From NCBI GenBank assembly GCA_022749755.1, contig CM040450.1, forward strand, positions 3,648,913 to 3,712,912: a DNA stretch of 64,000 nt, given 5' to 3'. Source of the stretch: Azadirachta indica (lineage: Eukaryota; Streptophyta; Magnoliopsida; Sapindales; Meliaceae). Positions 57,766-64,000 of this stretch are shown here, piece after piece; the stretch's first letter is position 1, and every line of letters begins with the position of its first letter. The position numbers were made by a program, and so were the translations under genes. The notes beneath the pieces are model-generated. The model saw nothing but the letters and a program-made list of their open reading frames with translations. It did not search any database and was not told the origin of the DNA.

Positions 57766-60085
57766 TTATTGTTTCTTTGTTCTAAACCAATTGTTTTACC
57801 TATTTTGACCATCTTTCTCGTTGCGAATTCCAGATTGATATCCATAACAGCGCGGTAACCAAAAAAATTAGAAAATAATGAAATGAAATTTTAATAAATA
57901 AAAATTTTACTCTACATAATTAGTAAATATAATGTTAGTTATCAAATAAACATGTGTATTTACTATCAATATTTAAATTGTCGCATTTTTAAATTTTGGT
58001 TTAAGATTTGGTAAAAGAACAATAATCACAAACGCATACTTAAATAAATTGTAAATTGATAAATCAACTTTACACCGAAAAAAGGAAATTGAGGTATTAT
58101 GCAACGTGAAGATACTTAAATACTTAATGCACCCCGGGTGTCACCACTCGGAAGTCAGAATCCATTTCATCAATAGATGATTTTTTTGGATTTTCACTGA
58201 AGTGAAATCCCTCCAATGATTTTAGGCCCATGCCCATCCCTTTACAACTACAAATTAATGATTGAAGCAACTAAAGAAACCTAAGCATCTTTCTAAGTAG
58301 ACTCAGTACAAGATTGCCCCAGTTTAGAGAGAAAGCCCTTCTTTTAGGCCCAAAATGTAGATTCTTCTTTGCTTTTACCCAATCATAGTACGAGCCCAAT
58401 GGAAAATAAGTTCAAACCTCTTTGAAAGTTGGAAAACGGTTGCAACTATCTAACCATATAAATTATGATGCGAGCTTTTACTTGACTTACATGTCAGTAA
58501 TCAGTTATTGCCAAAAAAAAAAAAAAAAAGAGGAATAATAAAACAATGAATTTGAATCAAAAGTAAATATTAAGTTTGCACATTAATTAATTAATTTATT
58601 TTTTCTGCGTCTCTTATTTTCTTTTTTTTCAACAATTTTAATTCTTCAAAAAACACAAGAAAATATTTTTTAGTGTACTATAATTGCATCTATATTCAAT
58701 GTAATGTAAAATATCAAAATATTTTTTGAGAATTAAACAAGTGTGTATATATAAAAAAATTATTATTATTGTAAGAATGAACATTGCAACAAAATATCTC
58801 TTTTAGGTTTGTTTAATCAAAATGTAAGTAGGAGGATAACATGCTTTCGAGAGTTGGTTGAAATAATTATGAATGTTACTTAATTTGTTGACTTGTAAAT
58901 TTTAAAATATTATCTCAAAGTTAAGTAAGGAGATTTAAAATGATTTAAGCTCCGCCCACCTCTTATCTTTTTATTAAAAAAAAAAAAAGTTGGAGGATAA
59001 CATTAAAGGGGTTAGCTTCTCATATTGGTTATATATTTGTCTAATTGAACATAGTTGCAACAATATAAAACAAACTTTTGAATCCTTTTCTGTATAATAT
59101 TCAATTAGTGATTCCACTAGTTACATATATAGGGGTAGGATCAATTATTTATTCCACTAGTTATACATAAATGAGTTGAATGAGTGGTGACTTAAACTTC
59201 GATAATTTAAGGTGAAAGTTGTTAAATTTTTAAAGTTTAAGGGGTGTAATTTAAAAATTATTAAATAATAAGTAATAATAATATCACGAAATAGAACATA
59301 TGAGAAAAATATAATATATAATTTTAAACATTAAGAAATCTAGATTTTAGTACTTAATTAATACTAAAAGTTAAAGTAAAAAATAATTAAATTTTAAATT
59401 CTTAACTACGAGGTAAAATTGATTAAAATTTCTAAAAATGAGAAACAATTTTAAGCATAAATTTGAGATGTTAATCCATATAATTTAGAGAAAATTTGAT
59501 CATCACAACTCATGTATTAGCTTGATTACGTTGAATGAAGATTCTAATTATAAATTAATATATGTAGGTAAATATCAACTCTTTAATTAAATGAATGTCT
59601 TAACATATTTGTTATCACTATCAAAATTAATGTCTTAACACATATGTGTGAATGTTAGGAAGAGATCACGATCTAAAATTATAATTTTTTTTTTTTTTTT
59701 GTTAAAGTTTATATATTGCCATTGCACTTAAAATTTTAAACTATGTAATAATTTAATTGATTACTAGAATAAATTTTATTTTATGAATCAATAATTTGTG
59801 TTTGATAATTAGATTTATACTATCCTCGGTTGATATATTTTGAATTTAAAGAAAGATTTTTATATTATAAATTGACTTGGTAGATAGTTTTTCATTTTGA
59901 CATTTGAGTAGCTCGCAGATTTGTTATTGGATTTCTGGTTCAAAATACATCTACTAAAAAAGAGTTTACTAACGCTATTTAAACCGCACCTTAATGATTA
60001 CGGAAGCGACATGAGATTTCACGTATCATAATATTTTGTCTATTTTAATTAATCTTTGTTTTGACTTTCAATTAATCTATTGGTA

Positions 60086-60432
60086 TTCATAATTAAACTC
60101 GATATTCTTTTTCTTTGAAAGATGATATTACAGTTTCTAGTAAAAATGAAGTATTTTTTCTACTGAAGTCTTTTTCTTTTGGTCTCCAGACGAATCCACA
60201 TTCATAATTACATTTAATATTCCTGTTTTTTGAAACGTGACAATATAATTTCTAGTGAAAAGAAAGTGTTCAATTCTGGCTTCTCTTGGTCTCGAGATCA
60301 ATCTACATTCACAATTAAATTTAGTATTACTGTTCTTAATTTGAAATATGACACTACAATTTCCAATGAAAATTATTAAAGTGTGTTTTGTTTGTTAAAA
60401 TCTTTTCGTTGACCTTTAGATCAATCCGACAA
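60086..60432. repeat. Tandem repeat, three diverged units of 107-125 bp
   Basis: Units are about 60086-60200, 60201-60307 and 60308-60432. Each begins TTCAYAATTA, has a central GANATGACANTACAATTTC-type stretch followed by GTGAAAA-like sequence, and ends near GATCAATCNACA. The frames are all closed. Confidence 0.75.
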
Positions 60433-62676
60433 TACTATTATTAATGAAAATAATTAAAAGTGCTAAACAATATGCCTGTTTCGAATTCGGTGGATTAGAC
60501 AGTCATCTTCTCTTCTGTTTTTTTTTTTCTTTTTTTTTTTTGGCGTTGAAATATAATATGACCTTAATTATAATTAAGTCAATGTAATATTTTCCTATTT
60601 CTTTTTAAAGAAATAGACCCTAAATTTTATTTTAGGTCAATCAAATCCTTTTATTTTTCATTTACATTTAAACTATCGAACAATCAAAATTATTAAACAT
60701 GAGTAGTTTACTAGACACTAACTTAAATATTATTACTATATTTTACTACCGAACTACTAAAATCAACACAAAATTATTAAGAATAATATAAAAGTCCACT
60801 TAATTAGTATCAAATATAGAATCATGGTACAATGTCCTCAAACTCTATAAGCGATAGCTATTATTGGTATCTTAGGCGGCTGCAAGTTTAAATTAACTAA
60901 GTGTTAATTGATAGTACAAATATTAATTTGTTTCGTATAAAAACTTGGAAATCGTCACACTCAAAGTAAAAATTAATGAAAACTCAATAGCTAGGAACTA
61001 GGCCATACATGCATTTTTTTTATTAATATTTTTGGGTTGTTACATATAATATTCGGTGATTTATTATCCAAAACGTGTACACATATAATTAGTTATTAAT
61101 TCCAACGATTGCGACTGATACTAGCTTGTTGTACAATTCAATTAAATGTATAAACAATTTTTAATGATAAAGTAAGATTAAGTTTTTACTACTTTATCAT
61201 ATCTTTAATTTGGAGACATATGCATAAAGATTTATATTTAATATATTTATCTTTTGTCATAACTTACAATTGACTTCATAAGGGACAAGGGGGTAGTTGT
61301 ATCTGTAGATTTATCCTTATTAAACTCTGGTCTTAGAAGTAATCGATGGGTTTCCATAGGTTGACGTAGTAGTGGTTAAACATATAATTAAAGGTGAAAT
61401 TTAATTAATTAATTAATTAAGCAAAATAATTAATAATTGAAAGTAATGGGTTGGTTTGATTACATTGATGTCTTGAAGAATGAAAGAAAGCAAACCGATA
61501 TATTAGGTGAGACCGAGGCAAAACATGTGCCCCTTAAGTAACTCTAGGTCTAGGGGGTGATTGTGACCTTAATCAAGCAAGCCTAATAACTAGTCATAAT
61601 ATCCATATGTACTGTATAAATGAATGTGACCTTAACCCATGTATATATATACCTAAAAATAAAATCAAAGGTTGAATAATAACAACCATATATATATATA
61701 TATATATGGTGTAAATTTCACAACATGATGTTCCAATGGATTTGACTTATAATTAATTAAAAGACATTGTCACTTTCCTTCCCTAAAGTTTAAGAATTCA
61801 TCACTTAAATGATGTAATCAATTCGAAAATAGGTACTACTTCAATAACGTAAATCTGTAAAATTTAGAGATTTCTTTCATTATTTTTGAAATTAATATTA
61901 ATTTGTTATAGGATTTATGAGTTTAATGATCGTGTAACTTCTAATTGTTTTTGTTATAATTTTAATTTTTCATCATATTAATTTTTATTTGTAACTATGT
62001 TAGTGGAGATGATGGCAGTAAATTCGATGATGACCGTAGTCATTCTTCTAAAAGTTCTTTTTGCTAAGTATTTAAATTCAATTATTTAATTTTTATTTAC
62101 TTTAATAATTGAATGTATAATTTATTTTTACGGAGAAAGATAAATAGGTAATTATACAAAATTTCGTTAAATTCTTGGAACAAAAAGGTATAAAATTTCG
62201 TTAATCAGACATGTGAAACCTAATTATTACTGTTACAAATTAAAAAGTGTAATAAATAATTGGGTAGATAGATATAATCGACTTTCGAAAGCTATGCCGG
62301 CCTAATGGATTTAATTAGCTAGCATTAGAGTATTATCCTTAGCCTAACCTTATACTAGTTTGCAACTTTGCATTATTAATTTAACAATTAATAATATTAC
62401 TTATATTTATATTAGCATGAAGTAGACAAATAGACTAATTGTCTTTGTTATTGTTGGATTTATTATTAATTATTATCTTTCTCTCATTCAAGCAAGTTTT
62501 AAATTTCCATGTTATAAGGTGACTAAAAGCTAACTACAACCTTGACCCAAATTCTTTCTGGGGTTTTCTTCATTTATAATGCTTTAGGCCTAAGAGTTTT
62601 ATAGAATTTTTTTATTTTTTATTCATTATTTTTTCCATCCTTGTCCACGACTTCTGTCTCCTATTAATCAATTAGC

Positions 62677-62696
62677 GTGTGTGTGTGTGTGTGTGT

Positions 62697-62752
<56 letters not shown>
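62677..62752. repeat. Compound microsatellite (GT)12(CT)14(AT)12
   Basis: Three uninterrupted dinucleotide tracts are joined without spacer: GT at 62677-62700, CT at 62701-62728 and AT at 62729-62752. Confidence 0.97.
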
Positions 62753-64000
62753 TTGTTTTCTTCGAGATTCTAGTTCTCTTCCTTCATCCAGAATATACAC
62801 CTCCATTTGACGAAATGAAATTAATTTAATTAGTTTCAAATTGATGAATTTTATAAGTTGTTACATAAAAAAATTATTAGATATACTAAGCAAGCAAATT
62901 GAAAACAAAAATAACGTAATAAAAAATTATTTATAAAAGATTTAAAACTTTATAAAAAATAATAAAATGACTTAAAATATAAATTTGAGACTTTAAATTA
63001 TCAGATTACTGTGATGTTGTCACTTAATCAATTAGCTTTATTTTCCTTATTAACAACTTTTAGATGATAATATTATATATGCCTGATTTGAGATCGATAA
63101 TTTAAATAACAATTTGTTAAAAAATTTCTTACATCATATTTAATACGCATTTATTGCAAGATCGATCAATAAGGATATTCAGATGACGATAATATCGTTT
63201 TTAAATTAATATAAAAATGAGAACCAACATTTGAAATTGCAATACAAATGCATAGTAGTTGGCAACAGCTTATTAATTAATTTACGTAAATAAAATGTCT
63301 CGATGGGTAGAGAGTCCTTAAGCATTTTAGGATAATAAAATTAAATGCAGAAGATAATTCGGATAATAATGGTGAGATCCCTAATCATTTTATAATTGTT
63401 ATAAAGAAAACATATTCTTGTTATTTATATTCAATATGTTCCAACTCTTGTTTTCTTTTTTTACTATTGTATTATAATCATCTATCACAAAAAATTAGAA
63501 GGATATTACTATAAATATAATAGAAAAAGCTCACATCGTTGATATGACAGAAAAAAGCCATAATATAATTATGATAGGCTACACCAAAAATATTTATTTA
63601 TACTATAAATACGATCGAAAAGCCTAATTTTATAATTACATAGAAAAACCCCACAAGGGGACATATATGCATAATATAAATATGATAGAAAAGTAAAAAA
63701 TCTTGCAATAAAATACATTGAAAGAACCTTACATTTGACGGAGTGTGCCTTTATATGGTGTGATGAAATAACTAAAATATCTTAGTTTTATTTACTTTTT
63801 TAATATTAATTTTTTTGTCATGAATATATTGAAGTCAATTTAATTTTTAGTCAGTTGCAAGAGTTTAGCGAAAATCAGTTTATTTTTTTTGTCACAGATT
63901 TATTATTTATTTTAATACAAATATATTTTGACAAAACGTACTGTGATAAACTTTTTATCTTAGTTTTAATATTATAACACAATTAATAAGAATTTTAAAT

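Larger units (their letters stand above)
57627..64000. other. Gene-poor right end of the window
   Basis: No coding region is supported. TAGGCCCA-like elements lie at about 58223 and 58347 without a recognisable gene. A triple tandem repeat is at 60086-60432, (TA)n at 61688-61708, a compound GT/CT/AT microsatellite at 62677-62752, and a loose repeat of ATATAAATATGATAGAAAAG-like units at about 63500-63700. Confidence 0.55.

Noticed and set aside
1..64000. tRNA, rRNA, CRISPR, bacterial operon or viral insertions
   Set aside because: No tRNA box A/B pair, no rRNA segment, no regularly spaced array and no viral polymerase-like frame was seen on either strand by eye; a tRNAscan run would be decisive for tRNAs.

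Overview
The window is plant nuclear DNA from a eudicot. It is strongly AT-rich between genes, has GT-AG introns and many short TIR transposons, and carries plant-only families: an AUX1-type auxin influx carrier, a PIP1 aquaporin, a plastid ribosomal protein with a transit peptide, and XII-type LRR receptor kinases. The AUX1 N-terminus reminds me of woody rosids such as Citrus, but that is memory, not a search.

Layout. 1-5172: two LRR receptor-like kinase (RLK) genes lie head to head. The left one (minus strand, cut by the window edge) has a likely one-base frameshift near base 44. The right one is a pseudogene with three frameshifts, a nonsense codon and a lost catalytic-loop Asn. 9118-28959: a tandem cluster of GT32-type alpha-1,4-glycosyltransferases (DXD enzymes) with three intact genes (9118, 16059, 23478), one full-length pseudogene (27600-28959) and one 3' fragment (19641-20129). 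A small Ser/Arg-rich gene of unknown function accompanies two copies, tail to tail. In block A the glycosyltransferase is intact and the small gene is broken. In block B the glycosyltransferase is a fragment and the small gene is intact. Several TIR elements inserted after the duplication, and the sister copies keep the empty sites.

28960-37300: a decayed coding remnant, the three-exon gene for plastid ribosomal protein bS31c/PSRP4 (minus), a small two-helix membrane protein gene with a GC-AG intron (plus; too short and too split for a simple ORF scan), and the eight-exon AUX1/LAX gene (minus) with a 5'-UTR intron, a TATA box and a MITE just upstream. 37635-56453: about 19 kb without a gene I can support. 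It holds microsatellites, a diverged 300-bp-spaced duplication, a GC-rich coding-like island and a G-box cluster. 56454-57626: a four-exon PIP1 aquaporin gene. 57627-64000: gene-poor sequence with a triple tandem repeat and a compound microsatellite.

The genes do not form one pathway. The coherent unit is the glycosyltransferase cluster, which shows birth-and-death evolution in detail. No convincing new multi-gene system was found. The best leads are the reciprocal gene loss in the duplicated block, the overlooked 64-residue membrane protein and the dated transposon insertions.
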